64,000 bases of DNA. It comes from Pseudoduganella violacea. Its GTDB lineage: Bacteria; Pseudomonadota; Gammaproteobacteria; Burkholderiales; Burkholderiaceae_D. Position 1 is the stretch's first letter; every line of letters starts with the position of its first letter. This document shows positions 1 to 9,224 of this stretch, piece by piece. The position numbers and the translations under genes are program-made. Location: assembly GCF_014191875.1 (NCBI RefSeq), contig NZ_JACHXD010000008.1, forward strand, positions 62,001 through 126,000, read 5' to 3'. A model generated the notes under the pieces. The model worked only from the letters and a program-made list of their open reading frames with translations. It made no database searches and was not told the origin of the DNA.

Positions 1-1264
1 GTTCGTAAGTACGGAAGTAACCGCCCAGCACCGGACGGCCGAACTCATTCGAGAACGCGGCGCCGCCTAGCGGGCCTTCGATCATGATCTGCAGTGGCGA
101 GGCGATGCGGTCAGGCTTGCCGTAGACCGTGGATTCGTTGCGCTTGCCGACCGGCGCGGTGACGTTGGCCGCGTTCTCCCAGGCCTGCACCGCTTCCGGC
201 AGCATCAGGTTGGACACGGTGAAACCGGTCAGGCCGGCTTTCGGCTTGGCGCCACGGCCGGTCGCGCCCTCGTCGCGGATCTCGCCGCCGGCGCCGGTGG
301 AGGCGCCAGGGAATGGGGAAATCGCGGTCGGGTGGTTGTGGGTTTCCACCTTCATCAGCGTGTGGGTCAGCTCGGTGGAAGCGCCATATTCATGATCGGC
401 GCCGCGCGGATAGAAGCGCGTCACTTCCGCGCCTTCCATGATGGAGGAGTTGTCCGAGTACGCCACCACGGTGCCTTTCGGCTGCAGCTGGTGGGTGTTC
501 TTGATCATCTTGAACAGGGACAGATCCTGCGCCACGCCGTCGATGGTCCAGTCGGCGTTGAAGATCTTGTGGCGGCAATGTTCGCTATTCGCCTGGGCGA
601 ACATCATCAGTTCGACGTCGGTCGGATTGCGCTTGGCCGCGGTGAAGGCGTCCAGCAGATAATCGATTTCGTCTTCCGACATGGCCAGGCCCAGGTCCGT
701 ATTGGCCTTTTCCAGCGCCATGCGGCCCGCGCCCAGCACATCGATCGACTCCAGCGGCTTGGCTTCCAGACTGCGGAACAGATCGGCCGCCTGGTCGGGG
801 TGGCGCAGCACCGATTCAGTCATGCGGTCATGCAGCAGGGCCGCCACGGCTTGCGCCTCTTCCGGCGTCAGCTTCTTGGCGGCGCCAATGCTGCTGCCCA
901 GGATGCCGGCCTTCAGGTTCACGCGATAAGCCACGCCGCGCTCGACGCGGTGGATGTGGGCCATGCCGCAGTTGTGAACGATGTCGGTGGCCTTGGAAGC
1001 CCAGGGCGAGATGGTGCCGAAGCGGGGAATGACGAAGAACTCTTCGACGTGTCCTTCGGCATGTTCCGGCAAGGCCGGTTCGCCGTAGGTCAGCAGGCCG
1101 TTGAGGCGATTGGTATCGTCAGTGGTGAGCGGGTTCGCGGCATCCACAAAGTGGACATAGCGGGCCTGCACCGACGAAATCGCGGGCAATACTGCTTGGA
1201 GTTGGGTTAAAAGACGTTGGCTACGAAATGCGGACAGGGCGTTGGAGCCCGGCAGAATCAACAT
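1..1264 (-). CDS. purL: Phosphoribosylformylglycinamidine synthase, N-terminal part (runs off the left edge)
   Basis: This is the fourth step of de novo purine synthesis: FGAR plus glutamine and ATP gives FGAM. Reading leftwards from the ATG at 1264, the protein begins [14 protein letters not shown], the usual start of large proteobacterial PurL. About 421 codons are in the window; the family is normally about 1,300 residues, so the ATPase core and the C-terminal glutaminase lie outside. The signature [17 protein letters not shown] is encoded near residue 306, followed by the Gly-rich [12 protein letters not shown] stretch, which confirms the long fused form. It diverges from the receiver-TPR gene across 285 bp. 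A TATAAT box lies about 90 bp upstream of the start. No frameshift is seen in the visible part. Confidence 0.96.
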   Translation of the reverse strand, partial: MLILPGSNALSAFRSQRLLTQLQAVLPAISSVQARYVHFVDAANPLTTDDTNRLNGLLTYGEPALPEHAEGHVEEFFVIPRFGTISPWASKATDIVHNCGMAHIHRVERGVAYRVNLKAGILGSSIGAAKKLTPEEAQAVAALLHDRMTESVLRHPDQAADLFRSLEAKPLESIDVLGAGRMALEKANTDLGLAMSEDEIDYLLDAFTAAKRNPTDVELMMFAQANSEHCRHKIFNADWTIDGVAQDLSLFKMIKNTHQLQPKGTVVAYSDNSSIMEGAEVTRFYPRGADHEYGASTELTHTLMKVETHNHPTAISPFPGASTGAGGEIRDEGATGRGAKPKAGLTGFTVSNLMLPEAVQAWENAANVTAPVGKRNESTVYGKPDRIASPLQIMIEGPLGGAAFSNEFGRPVLGGYFRTYE

Positions 1265-1353
1265 GGTTGGGAGATGGTTGATGCAGCTTGGCTGCGGATT
1301 AAAAGAAGAATTGGCACGAGATTGCTGGTCTTGCTAGATTTCCTTTTGCCGGC

Positions 1354-1359
1354 ATTATA
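1354..1359 (-). promoter_or_regulatory. Candidate -10 box of the purL promoter
   Basis: A perfect TATAAT hexamer is read on the minus strand, about 90 nt upstream of the purL ATG. The sequence at the -35 distance (around TGGGAA) is a poor match, so only the -10 element is supported. I see no PurR-type palindrome here. Confidence 0.35.
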
Positions 1360-1549
1360 CTCTTTTACCCCCCCTATTCCCAGCCCTGAGTCAGCTTGGT
1401 CCAACCCCAAAAGCTGGCGTCAAAGCAACATTTAGGGGCATAAATCCGGGCTTTGCGCCCGTTCCGGGGCAAAAACCGCTGGTTTTGTGACATGTATTAC
1501 TCAAGCTTGGAGTATGCTCACTGCTATATAAGCGATCCGTGCGAACACA

Positions 1550-3187
1550 ATGCCAGACTATAGCGACTTGTCGGTGCTGATCGTCGACCCCAATCCCGGG
1601 ATGCGGGCCAATCTGCACAATATGCTGAGCCAATGCTCGATCACCCGCATCGAATATGCGGTCAGCGCCGGCACGGCCATCCGCCACCTGGGCGCGCGCA
1701 GCTTCGATGTCATCCTGTGCGAATACGATCTGGGCAGCGGCAGCGGCGACAGCGGCCAGGATGGCCAGCAGTTGCTGGAAGACCTGCGCCACCATAAGCT
1801 GATCAGCGACTGGACCATCTTCATCATCCTCACCTCCGAGGGCGTGTACAGTAAGGTGATGAGCGCGGCCGAGCTGACGCCCACCGACTACGTGCTGAAG
1901 CCCTTCACCACCGATGTGCTGATGCAGCGCATCGTCAAGGCTATCGAAAAACGCGCCATATTCGCCCCGATCCATCTGCTGATCGCCCAGGGCAAGCTGC
2001 GCGAAGCAATCGACACCTGCACCGAGCTGCAAGGCGCCAATCCGCGTCATGCGGGCGATTTCAACCGCCTGCGCGCCGAACTGCATCTGCGCCTGGGCGA
2101 CTTGCGCGACGCCGAGCTGCTATACCAGGGCATCCTGATGACGCGGCCGGTGGGCTGGGCGCATCTGGGCCTGGCCCAGTGCCAATTCCAGCAGCAGCGC
2201 TATGAAGAGGCGCAGCAGACGCTGGACAATGTGATCGAGCACAATTCGCAGCTGATGGCGGCCTACGACCTGCTGGCGCGCGTGCACGAAGCCATGGGGC
2301 AGAAGGTGCAGGCCAAGAAAGTGCTGGAAGACGCCGTCGCCATTTCGCCGCATATGGTGCGGCGGCTGCGCCATCTGGGTGAAGTAGCTTATGACAGCGG
2401 CGATCTGGGCATGGCGGAAAAGGCCTTCAAACAGGTCGTCGCCAAGGCCAAGTATTCCGAGTTCCGCGATCCGGAAGACCATGTGAACCTGGTGCGCGCG
2501 CTAGTGCGCAAGGGCGACGCCAACCAGGCCAGTGGCGTGATCCGCGACCTGGAGCGATCGATGCGCGCCAGCGCCGGCACCGAAGTGTGCAAGGCATTCT
2601 CCTCGGCGCTGCTGATGGACCTGATGGGCGAGGAAAACGAAGCGGCGGCCCAGCTCAGCACCGCCGCGCGCGCCGTGAATATGGCGCGCGGCCTGTCCAA
2701 CCAGCTCAAAATGGGGCTGGTGTACAGCTGCCTGCAGCACCAGCTCGACCAGGAAGCGTCCGGCGTCATGCTGAATATGATGCATGACAGCGAGAGCGGC
2801 GTGACCATGGAGCAGGCCGTCGGCGTCTTCGAAAAAGCCGGCCGCCACGACCTGGCCCGCAGCATGGGAGAGCGCATCAGCAGCGAAGTGCAGGATCTGG
2901 TCAGCGACGCCGCCGCCAAGAGCGCCCAGGGCGAGCACCGCGCCGCCATCACCACGCTCAACAGCGCGCTGCGGCGCACGCCCGGCAACGTGCCGGTGCT
3001 GGTCGCCACCATCCAGGCCATGTTGCAGCAGCTTGACGAGCGCGGCTGGGAAACCCCGCTCGGCGAACAAGCCGCCCACCTGCTCGAACGCGCGCGCCGC
3101 CTCGACCCGGCCCACCCCAGCCTCGAAATCCTCGCCGGCCAATACAACGCCACCCAGCGCAAATACGGCATCTCCACCACCGCTTAA
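1550..3187 (+). CDS. Response-regulator receiver domain fused to tetratricopeptide repeats
   Basis: This 545-residue, probably cytoplasmic protein has a CheY-like receiver (about residues 6-135) followed by TPR-like helical repeats to the C-terminus, so it looks like a phosphorylation- or interaction-controlled scaffold. No DNA-binding or enzymatic output domain is present. In the receiver, the acidic pocket reads VDPN rather than VDDN. The strand-3 position that normally carries the phospho-acceptor Asp is Glu58 (ILCEYDLGSG), with Asp60 two residues on. The conserved Thr/Ser (LTSE, about 95) and Lys117 (LKPF) are kept. Receiver-TPR proteins of this layout are common in Pseudomonas and Oxalobacteraceae, but their role is poorly defined. 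The gene stands alone, convergent with the oxoprolinase gene across a perfect palindrome. Confidence 0.85.
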   Translation: MPDYSDLSVLIVDPNPGMRANLHNMLSQCSITRIEYAVSAGTAIRHLGARSFDVILCEYDLGSGSGDSGQDGQQLLEDLRHHKLISDWTIFIILTSEGVYSKVMSAAELTPTDYVLKPFTTDVLMQRIVKAIEKRAIFAPIHLLIAQGKLREAIDTCTELQGANPRHAGDFNRLRAELHLRLGDLRDAELLYQGILMTRPVGWAHLGLAQCQFQQQRYEEAQQTLDNVIEHNSQLMAAYDLLARVHEAMGQKVQAKKVLEDAVAISPHMVRRLRHLGEVAYDSGDLGMAEKAFKQVVAKAKYSEFRDPEDHVNLVRALVRKGDANQASGVIRDLERSMRASAGTEVCKAFSSALLMDLMGEENEAAAQLSTAARAVNMARGLSNQLKMGLVYSCLQHQLDQEASGVMLNMMHDSESGVTMEQAVGVFEKAGRHDLARSMGERISSEVQDLVSDAAAKSAQGEHRAAITTLNSALRRTPGNVPVLVATIQAMLQQLDERGWETPLGEQAAHLLERARRLDPAHPSLEILAGQYNATQRKYGISTTA

Positions 3188-3207
3188 ACCGCAGCACTAC
3201 AGCCCAG

Positions 3208-3248
3208 CCCGTGTCCGATTTGGGGTCAGACCCCAAATCGGACACGGG
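3208..3248. repeat. 41-bp perfect palindrome between convergent genes
   Basis: Two 20-nt arms (starting CCCGTGTCCGATTTGGGG) flank a single central A, giving a perfect inverted repeat. It ends 1 nt before the oxoprolinase stop codon and begins 20 nt after the receiver-TPR stop. The outer TGTCC/GGACA and the central GTCAGAC recall the four double-hairpin elements elsewhere in the window, so it is probably a single-hairpin relative. It could act as a bidirectional transcription terminator, although there is no long T-tract. Confidence 0.8.
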
Positions 3249-3249
3249 T

Positions 3250-6200
3250 TCAACCGTAACCGCCGCCGCCGGGGGTTTCGATGATGAACAGGTCGCCGGG
3301 CAGCATCTGGGTTTTGCCGATGTGGCCGAGTTCCTCGACGCGGCCGTCGGCGCGCTGGACAGTGTTGCGGCCAACCGCGCCGGCGCCGCCGCCAGCCATG
3401 CCGAAGGGGGCGTAGCGGCGGTTGTTAGATAGGATGGCGGCGGTCATCTCTTCCAGGAAGCGAATCTTGCGGATGCCGCCATTGCCGCCCCGCCAGCGTC
3501 CCTTGCCGCCGGAGCCGGGACGGATGGCATAGCTCTCGACCCGCACGGGATAGCGGAATTCGAGGATTTCCGGGTCGGTCAGCCGCGAATTGGTCATATT
3601 CGTTTGCACCACGTCGGTGCCGTCAAAGCCTTTGCCCGCGCCGGAACCACCGCTGATGGTTTCGTAATACTGGTAGCGCGCATTACCGAAGGTGAAGTTG
3701 TTCATCGTGCCCTGGGACGCGCCCATCACGCCCAGCGCACCGTATAAGGCGTTGGTGATGCAGGTCGACGTTTCCACATTGCCGGAAACGACCGAGGCGG
3801 GGTAATGGGGATTGAGCATCGAACCGGGCGGGATCAGCACCTGCAAGGGTTTCAGGCAGCCGGCGTTGAGCGGAATGTCGTCATCGACCAGGGTGCGGAA
3901 GACGTACAGCACGGCCGCCATGCACACGGCGGATGGCGCGTTGAAGTTATTCTCCTGCTGGTCCGAGGTGCCGCTGAAGTCGATGACGGCGCTGCGGTCC
4001 GCCTGGTCAACCCGGATGGCGACGGCGATGCGGGCGCCATTATCCAGCTCCACCGTGTAAGCGCCGTCACGCAGCGCGCTGATGACGCGGCGCACCGCTT
4101 CCTCCGCATTATCCTGCACATGGCCCATATAGGCGCGCACCACGTCCAGACCGAAGTGGGCCACCATGCGCCGCAGCTCGTCCACGCCTTTCTGGTTGGC
4201 GGCGACCTGCGCGCGCAGGTCGGCCATATTCTGATCGGGATTGCGGGCCGGGTACGGCCCGCCAGCCAGCAAAGCGCGTGCCTCGGCGTCGCGCAGCCGG
4301 CCGCCATCCACCAGCTTGAAGTTATCGAACAGGACGCCCTCTTCCTCGATATGGCGCGAATCGGGCGGCATCGATCCCGGCGTGGTGCCGCCGATGTCGG
4401 CATGGTGGCCGCGCGAGCCCACATAGAACAGGATGCCCTGCCCCGCCTCATCAAAGACCGGCGAGATCACGGTGACGTCGGGCAGGTGGGTGCCGCCGTT
4501 GTATGGGTCGTTGAGCATGTACACATCGCCCGGCCGCATGCCGCCCGCATTCTTCCGCATCACAGCCTTGATGCTTTCGCCCATCGAGCCCAGATGCACC
4601 GGCATATGTGGCGCATTGGCGATCAGATTGCCCTGCTCATCAAAGATGGCGCAGCTGAAGTCCAGGCGCTCCTTGATATTCACCGAGTAGGCGGTGTTTT
4701 GCAGGCGCAGGCCCATTTGCTCGGCGATGGACATGAAGAGATTATTGAAAATCTCCAGCATCACCGGATCGGCCGTGGTGCCGATGGCGCGCCGTTCGGG
4801 CAGCGCTTCGACACGCTTCAGCAGCAAATGGTTCTGCGATGTGACTTCGGCCTGCCAGCCCGGCTCCAGCACGGTCGTCGCATTCGCCTCGGCGATGATG
4901 GCGGGACCGGAAACGATATCGCCCACGCGCAGATCGTCGCGCCGGAACAGCGCCGTTTCGCGCCAGCGCCCACCGGCATGCATGGGAATCATGGCATGCG
5001 GCTGCAAAGGCGTCTGGCGCGGCGCGGCCGCTTGCTGCATTTCGGCGGGCGCATCGGATTTGCCGATTGCCTCCACCGACACCGCTTCGACCATCAGCCC
5101 CCGCCCAGGCATCAGGAAGGAGAAGCGCTGCTTGTAGGCCGACTCAAACTGCTCCTGCATGCGCTGTGGCGTATCGAATGCGACGATCAGCGCGGTATCC
5201 GTGCCTTCATAGCGCAAATGGATGCGGCGCGCCAGCGCGATATGCTCGTCCGCCACGCCTTGGCTGCGCAACGCCGCAACCGCATCTTTTTCCAGCGCTT
5301 GCAGCCGCTGAACGATGCCATCCAGCGCCGACGCTTCCAGCCGCGCCTCGACCGCCATTTCGCGCATCACGCTCTGGTCGGCCAGGCCCATGCCATACGC
5401 CGACAGCACGCCGGCCAAGGAATGGATGAAGACAGTCTTCATGCCCAGCGCATCGGCCACCAGGCAGGCATGCTGGCCGCCGGCGCCGCCGAAACTGGTC
5501 AGGGTGTACTCGGTGACGTCATGGCCGCGCTGCACGGAAATCTGCTTGATGGCGTTCGCCATATTGCCGACGGCGATCTCGATAAAGCCTTCGGCGATCT
5601 GCTCCGGCGTCGCGGCTGTGGTGCCGGCGGCCTCCTGCGCCATGGCGGCAAAGCGTTCGCGCACAATGTCAGCATCAAGCTCCTGCGCGCCGTCGGCGCC
5701 GAATAACTTGGGAAAATATGCCGGCTGCAGCTTGCCCAGCATGACATTGCAGTCGGTGACGGTCAGCGGCCCGCCGCGCCGGTAGCTGGCGGGGCCGGGA
5801 TTGGCGCCCGCGCTATCGGGGCCGACGCGAAAGCGGCTGCCGTCGAAATGCAGGATGGAGCCGCCGCCCGCCGCCACGGTATGGATGCTCATCATCGGCG
5901 CGCGCATGCGCACACCGGCTACCTGCGTTTCGAACACGCGCTCAAACTCGCCGAAGAAATGCGAAACATCGGTCGATGTGCCGCCCATATCGAAACCGAT
6001 GATGCGCTCAAAGCCTGCCGCGCGGCTGGCGCGCACCATGCCGACGATCCCGCCGGCCGGGCCGCTCAGGATGCTGTCCTTGCCCTGGAAGGCGCGCGCG
6101 TCAGTCAAGCCGCCGTTCGACTGCATGAATTGCAGGTTCACGCCCGGTAGCTCGCGCGCCACCTGATCGACGTAGCGCCGCAGGATCGGCGAGAGATAGG

Positions 6201-6831
6201 CGTCGACCACCGTGGTATCGCCGCGCGCCACCAGTTTCATCATAGGGCTGATCTGGTGCGAGACCGATATCTGCGTGAAGCCGATCGCGCGCGCGATGCG
6301 CGCAACCGCCTGCTCATGCGCGCCGTAACGGTAGCCGTGCATGAAGACGATGGCCAGCGCGCGCAGCCCGGCATCATAGGCCGCTTGCAAGCCGGCGCGC
6401 GCGCCCTCCTCATCCAGCGCCCGCACCACCTCCCCATGCGCGCCCATGCGCTCATCGATCTCGACCACATGGCGGTACAGCAGCTCGGGCAGCACGATAT
6501 TACGATCGAACAGGCGCGGACGGTTTTGGTAAGCGATGCGCAGCGCGTCGCCGAAGCCGCGCGTGATCGCCAGCGCTGTCGGCTCGCCCTTGCGCTCCAG
6601 CAGCGCATTGGTCGCCACCGTCGTCCCCATCTTCACCGCGCCGATACGCTCGACGGGAATGGACTGTTGCGTCTCCACCGCCAGCAGATGGCGGATGCCC
6701 GCCAGCGCCGCGTCGGCATAGTGTTCCGGATCTTCGGACAGCAGCTTGTGCGTGCGCAGACTGCCATCGGGCAGGCGCGCCACGATGTCGGTGAAAGTGC
6801 CGCCGCGATCGATCCAGAATTGCCAGTCCAT
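3250..6831 (-). CDS. Fused hydantoinase A/B, 5-oxoprolinase-type ATP-dependent hydrolase
   Basis: This 1,193-residue protein combines HyuA-like (N-terminal about 700 residues, ATP-binding) and HyuB-like (C-terminal about 500 residues) halves in one chain, as in 5-oxoprolinase. That enzyme opens 5-oxo-L-proline to glutamate with ATP. Seen in the sequence are the start WQFWIDRGGTFTDIVA, the actin-like phosphate loop GFDMGGTSTDV, and HyuB features such as NAPHMPVHLGSM and DVYMLNDPYNGGTHLPD. The start was set at the ATG giving MDWQFWID. An upstream in-frame ATG would add 24 residues with no family resemblance. Family length is 1,200-1,290. The fused form favours 5-oxoprolinase, but hydantoinase or acetophenone-carboxylase-like specificity cannot be excluded. 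It stands alone, divergent from nnr. Confidence 0.88.
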   Translation of the reverse strand: MDWQFWIDRGGTFTDIVARLPDGSLRTHKLLSEDPEHYADAALAGIRHLLAVETQQSIPVERIGAVKMGTTVATNALLERKGEPTALAITRGFGDALRIAYQNRPRLFDRNIVLPELLYRHVVEIDERMGAHGEVVRALDEEGARAGLQAAYDAGLRALAIVFMHGYRYGAHEQAVARIARAIGFTQISVSHQISPMMKLVARGDTTVVDAYLSPILRRYVDQVARELPGVNLQFMQSNGGLTDARAFQGKDSILSGPAGGIVGMVRASRAAGFERIIGFDMGGTSTDVSHFFGEFERVFETQVAGVRMRAPMMSIHTVAAGGGSILHFDGSRFRVGPDSAGANPGPASYRRGGPLTVTDCNVMLGKLQPAYFPKLFGADGAQELDADIVRERFAAMAQEAAGTTAATPEQIAEGFIEIAVGNMANAIKQISVQRGHDVTEYTLTSFGGAGGQHACLVADALGMKTVFIHSLAGVLSAYGMGLADQSVMREMAVEARLEASALDGIVQRLQALEKDAVAALRSQGVADEHIALARRIHLRYEGTDTALIVAFDTPQRMQEQFESAYKQRFSFLMPGRGLMVEAVSVEAIGKSDAPAEMQQAAAPRQTPLQPHAMIPMHAGGRWRETALFRRDDLRVGDIVSGPAIIAEANATTVLEPGWQAEVTSQNHLLLKRVEALPERRAIGTTADPVMLEIFNNLFMSIAEQMGLRLQNTAYSVNIKERLDFSCAIFDEQGNLIANAPHMPVHLGSMGESIKAVMRKNAGGMRPGDVYMLNDPYNGGTHLPDVTVISPVFDEAGQGILFYVGSRGHHADIGGTTPGSMPPDSRHIEEEGVLFDNFKLVDGGRLRDAEARALLAGGPYPARNPDQNMADLRAQVAANQKGVDELRRMVAHFGLDVVRAYMGHVQDNAEEAVRRVISALRDGAYTVELDNGARIAVAIRVDQADRSAVIDFSGTSDQQENNFNAPSAVCMAAVLYVFRTLVDDDIPLNAGCLKPLQVLIPPGSMLNPHYPASVVSGNVETSTCITNALYGALGVMGASQGTMNNFTFGNARYQYYETISGGSGAGKGFDGTDVVQTNMTNSRLTDPEILEFRYPVRVESYAIRPGSGGKGRWRGGNGGIRKIRFLEEMTAAILSNNRRYAPFGMAGGGAGAVGRNTVQRADGRVEELGHIGKTQMLPGDLFIIETPGGGGYG

Positions 6832-6917
6832 TGCCAGCCTCGCTCCGTTCAGTGAAGCGCCCATTGTAGATGCGGGTACCAAGGCGCGGCGCAGGCCAGG
6901 CAAAATTATTTCGATGA

Positions 6918-6923
6918 TAAAAT
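6918..6923 (+). promoter_or_regulatory. Candidate extended -10 element upstream of nnr
   Basis: TGATAAAAT on the plus strand resembles an extended -10 box (TGnTATAAT), 43 nt before the nnr ATG and inside the 135-bp divergent gap. There is no convincing -35, which extended -10 promoters can lack. Confidence 0.25.
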
Positions 6924-6966
6924 TGAGCGAATCCCAATTGCACGGCTCCGGGCCGTCACCTCAGGC

Positions 6967-8475
6967 ATGAATCCCCTCTACTCCGTCGCTGAAATCCGCC
7001 AGATCGAAGCGGCAGGCGCCGCCCGTCTTCCCGCCGGAGCACTGATGCAACGCGCCGGCCAAGCCGCGGCCAACGCCGCGCTGGACCTGCTGCCCTTTTC
7101 CACCAGCCGCGCCAGGGTGCTGGTGCTGGCCGGTCCCGGCAACAACGGCGGCGACGCGCTGGAAGCGGCCGCCCACCTGTCCCACGCCGGCGCGCAAGTG
7201 GCGATCCGTTACTTCGACAGCCCACGTCCACCCTCGCCCGAGCGCGCGCATGCGCTGGAGCGGGCGCGCAACAGCCCGGCGCGGTTTGTCGAACTGCAGC
7301 CGGAGGATATCGCCGCCGCGGAATGGAATCTGGTGGTCGACGGTCTGTTCGGCATCGGCCTGCAACGCGCCCTGGAGGGCGCCGCGCGCGAACTGGTCCT
7401 GGCCGTGAATGCGCTGGGCTGCCCGGTGCTCGCGCTCGACGTTCCCAGCGGCCTCGATGCCGACAGCGGCTGCATCGTCGGCGATGCCGACGGCGTCGCC
7501 ATCCGCGCTAGCCACACCGTCACCTTCCTCGGCGACAAAGCAGGCTTGCACACGTGCGCGGGGCGCGATTACGCGGGCCTGGTCAGCGTCAACCGGCTGG
7601 AAGTGGACGATGCCGCCTTTCCACCGGCCAGCATGCATCTGAACGACGTCGCCTTCTTCGGCCGTAACACGCGAGCGCGCAACCACAACTCGCACAAAGG
7701 CAGCTTTGGCAATGTCGCCGTGATCGGCGGCGCGCGCGGCATGGGCGGCGCGCCCGTGCTGGCGGGCCGCGCCGCATTGATGAGTGGCGCGGGGCGCGTC
7801 TATCTCGGCTTCGCCGCCGACGCCCCGGCCTATGACAGTGCCCACCCGGAACTCATGTGCCGCAACGCCGCCGACATCGGCTTCGACGATGCCGTACTGG
7901 TGGTCGGGCCCGGTCTCGGCACCGCGCCCGCCGCGCGCACCCTGCTGCTGCGCGCCATCGACAGCACGCAAACCCTGCTGCTTGACGCCGACGCCCTCAA
8001 CCTGCTGGCCGCCTCGCCCGAGCTCAAGGAACAATTAGCGCACCGCACCGCGCCCATCATACTCACCCCGCACCCGCTGGAAGCAGCCCGCCTGCTCGGC
8101 ATCAGTGTCGCCGAGGTCCAGCGCGACCGCATCGGCAACGCGCGCGCCCTGGCTGCGCAGCTGCAAGCCTATATCGTATTAAAAGGTTCCGGCAGCGTAA
8201 TCGCCGCGCCGGATGGACGCATCGTCATCAACACCACAGGCAATCCCGCCCTCGCCACCGCCGGCACCGGCGACGTCCTGGCCGGCCTATGCGGCAGCCT
8301 GCTGGCCCAAGGCTGGCCGGCGTGGGAAGCCACCCTCGCTGCCGTCTGGCTGCACGGCATGGCCGCCGACGTCCTGGTCGCCGACGGCTGCGGCCCGATC
8401 GGCCTCACCGCCAGCGAGCTGCTGCCCGCCATCCGCGTCGCCCACAACCGCATGGCCCACCACCACGGCCGCTAA
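6967..8475 (+). CDS. nnr: Bifunctional NAD(P)H-hydrate epimerase / ADP-dependent NAD(P)H-hydrate dehydratase
   Basis: This enzyme repairs damaged (hydrated) NADH and NADPH. The N-terminal YjeF-type domain (about 1-215) interconverts R- and S-NADHX and carries GPGNNGGD. The C-terminal ribokinase-like domain (about 225-500) dehydrates S-NADHX using ADP, with GGARGMGGAPVLAGRAAL, DADALN, LTPHPLEAARLL and the anion-hole motif TAGTGDVLAG. At 502 residues it matches the usual length of the fused enzyme (about 490-515). It diverges from the oxoprolinase gene and ends 8 nt from the convergent ABC ATPase stop. It is a housekeeping gene with no partner required. Confidence 0.95.
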   Translation: MNPLYSVAEIRQIEAAGAARLPAGALMQRAGQAAANAALDLLPFSTSRARVLVLAGPGNNGGDALEAAAHLSHAGAQVAIRYFDSPRPPSPERAHALERARNSPARFVELQPEDIAAAEWNLVVDGLFGIGLQRALEGAARELVLAVNALGCPVLALDVPSGLDADSGCIVGDADGVAIRASHTVTFLGDKAGLHTCAGRDYAGLVSVNRLEVDDAAFPPASMHLNDVAFFGRNTRARNHNSHKGSFGNVAVIGGARGMGGAPVLAGRAALMSGAGRVYLGFAADAPAYDSAHPELMCRNAADIGFDDAVLVVGPGLGTAPAARTLLLRAIDSTQTLLLDADALNLLAASPELKEQLAHRTAPIILTPHPLEAARLLGISVAEVQRDRIGNARALAAQLQAYIVLKGSGSVIAAPDGRIVINTTGNPALATAGTGDVLAGLCGSLLAQGWPAWEATLAAVWLHGMAADVLVADGCGPIGLTASELLPAIRVAHNRMAHHHGR

Positions 8476-8483
8476 ACCAAGGG

Positions 8484-9224
8484 TCAAACGAGGCGGCCGG
8501 CGGCGATGGTGATGGTGCGCTTGCAGCGGGCGGCGATGGAGGAATCATGCGTGACCAGCACCAGGGTCGAGCCGTGCTCGCGATTGAGTTCGAACATGAG
8601 CTGGATGACGGCTTCGCCCGTGGCGGCGTCGAGGCTGCCGGTCGGTTCGTCGGCCAGCAGCAGCGGCGGCTGGCTGACGAAGGCGCGCGCCAGCGCCACG
8701 CGTTGCTGCTCGCCGCCGGACAGGTATTTGGGATAGTGCTTCAGGCGCGAGGACAGGCCGACCCGCCCCAACATCTCTTCGGCGCGGCGTTTGGCATTGC
8801 TCTCGCCGGACAGCTCCAGCGGCAGCATCACGTTTTCCACCGCCGTCAGATGCGGCAGCAGCTGGAAGGATTGGAAAACGAAACCCAGTTTTGCCTTGCG
8901 CAGCGCGGCGCGGCCATCCTCATCGAGCGCGAAGATATCGCTGCCGTCCAGCAGCACCTTGCCTTCGCTGGGCGTATCCAGGCCGGCCAGAAGCCCGAGC
9001 AGGGTCGATTTGCCGGAACCCGAGGCGCCGACGATGGCGAGCGTTTCCGCCTTTTGCACGGTAAAATCCACGCTATGCAGGATGGTCAGCTCGCCGCTGG
9101 CGTCGGCCACCCGCTTGCATAGGCCGGAAACGGCGATGGCCGCCGTCGCGGCACGCACTTCGGCGGCCGGGATGGCCGGCGAATCTGGAATAAAACTGCT
9201 GGACGCTATTGGGAATTCAGGCAT
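8484..9224 (-). CDS. ABC transporter ATP-binding protein, LolD/YbbA type
   Basis: This is a 246-residue nucleotide-binding subunit. Walker A is GASGSGKST, the signature is LSGGEQQRVALARA, and Walker B is LLLADEPTGSLD, followed by the switch His (VTHD). The MacB/LolD-like subfamily works with FtsX-type permeases. In Escherichia coli the YbbA ATPase lies divergent from tesA exactly as here, so it is probably the YbbA equivalent; its YbbP-like permease is not in the window. The ATG start at 9224 overlaps the tesA start codon on the other strand, which leaves no promoter space. The conserved domain begins only around residue 29. A GTG at 9158 (22 codons downstream) is a credible alternative start. 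Confidence 0.9.
   Translation of the reverse strand: MPEFPIASSSFIPDSPAIPAAEVRAATAAIAVSGLCKRVADASGELTILHSVDFTVQKAETLAIVGASGSGKSTLLGLLAGLDTPSEGKVLLDGSDIFALDEDGRAALRKAKLGFVFQSFQLLPHLTAVENVMLPLELSGESNAKRRAEEMLGRVGLSSRLKHYPKYLSGGEQQRVALARAFVSQPPLLLADEPTGSLDAATGEAVIQLMFELNREHGSTLVLVTHDSSIAARCKRTITIAAGRLV

Noticed and set aside
8791..9222. Upstream extension of the tesA frame
   Set aside because: It overlaps the ABC ATPase on the other strand and would bury the signal peptide in the middle of the protein.
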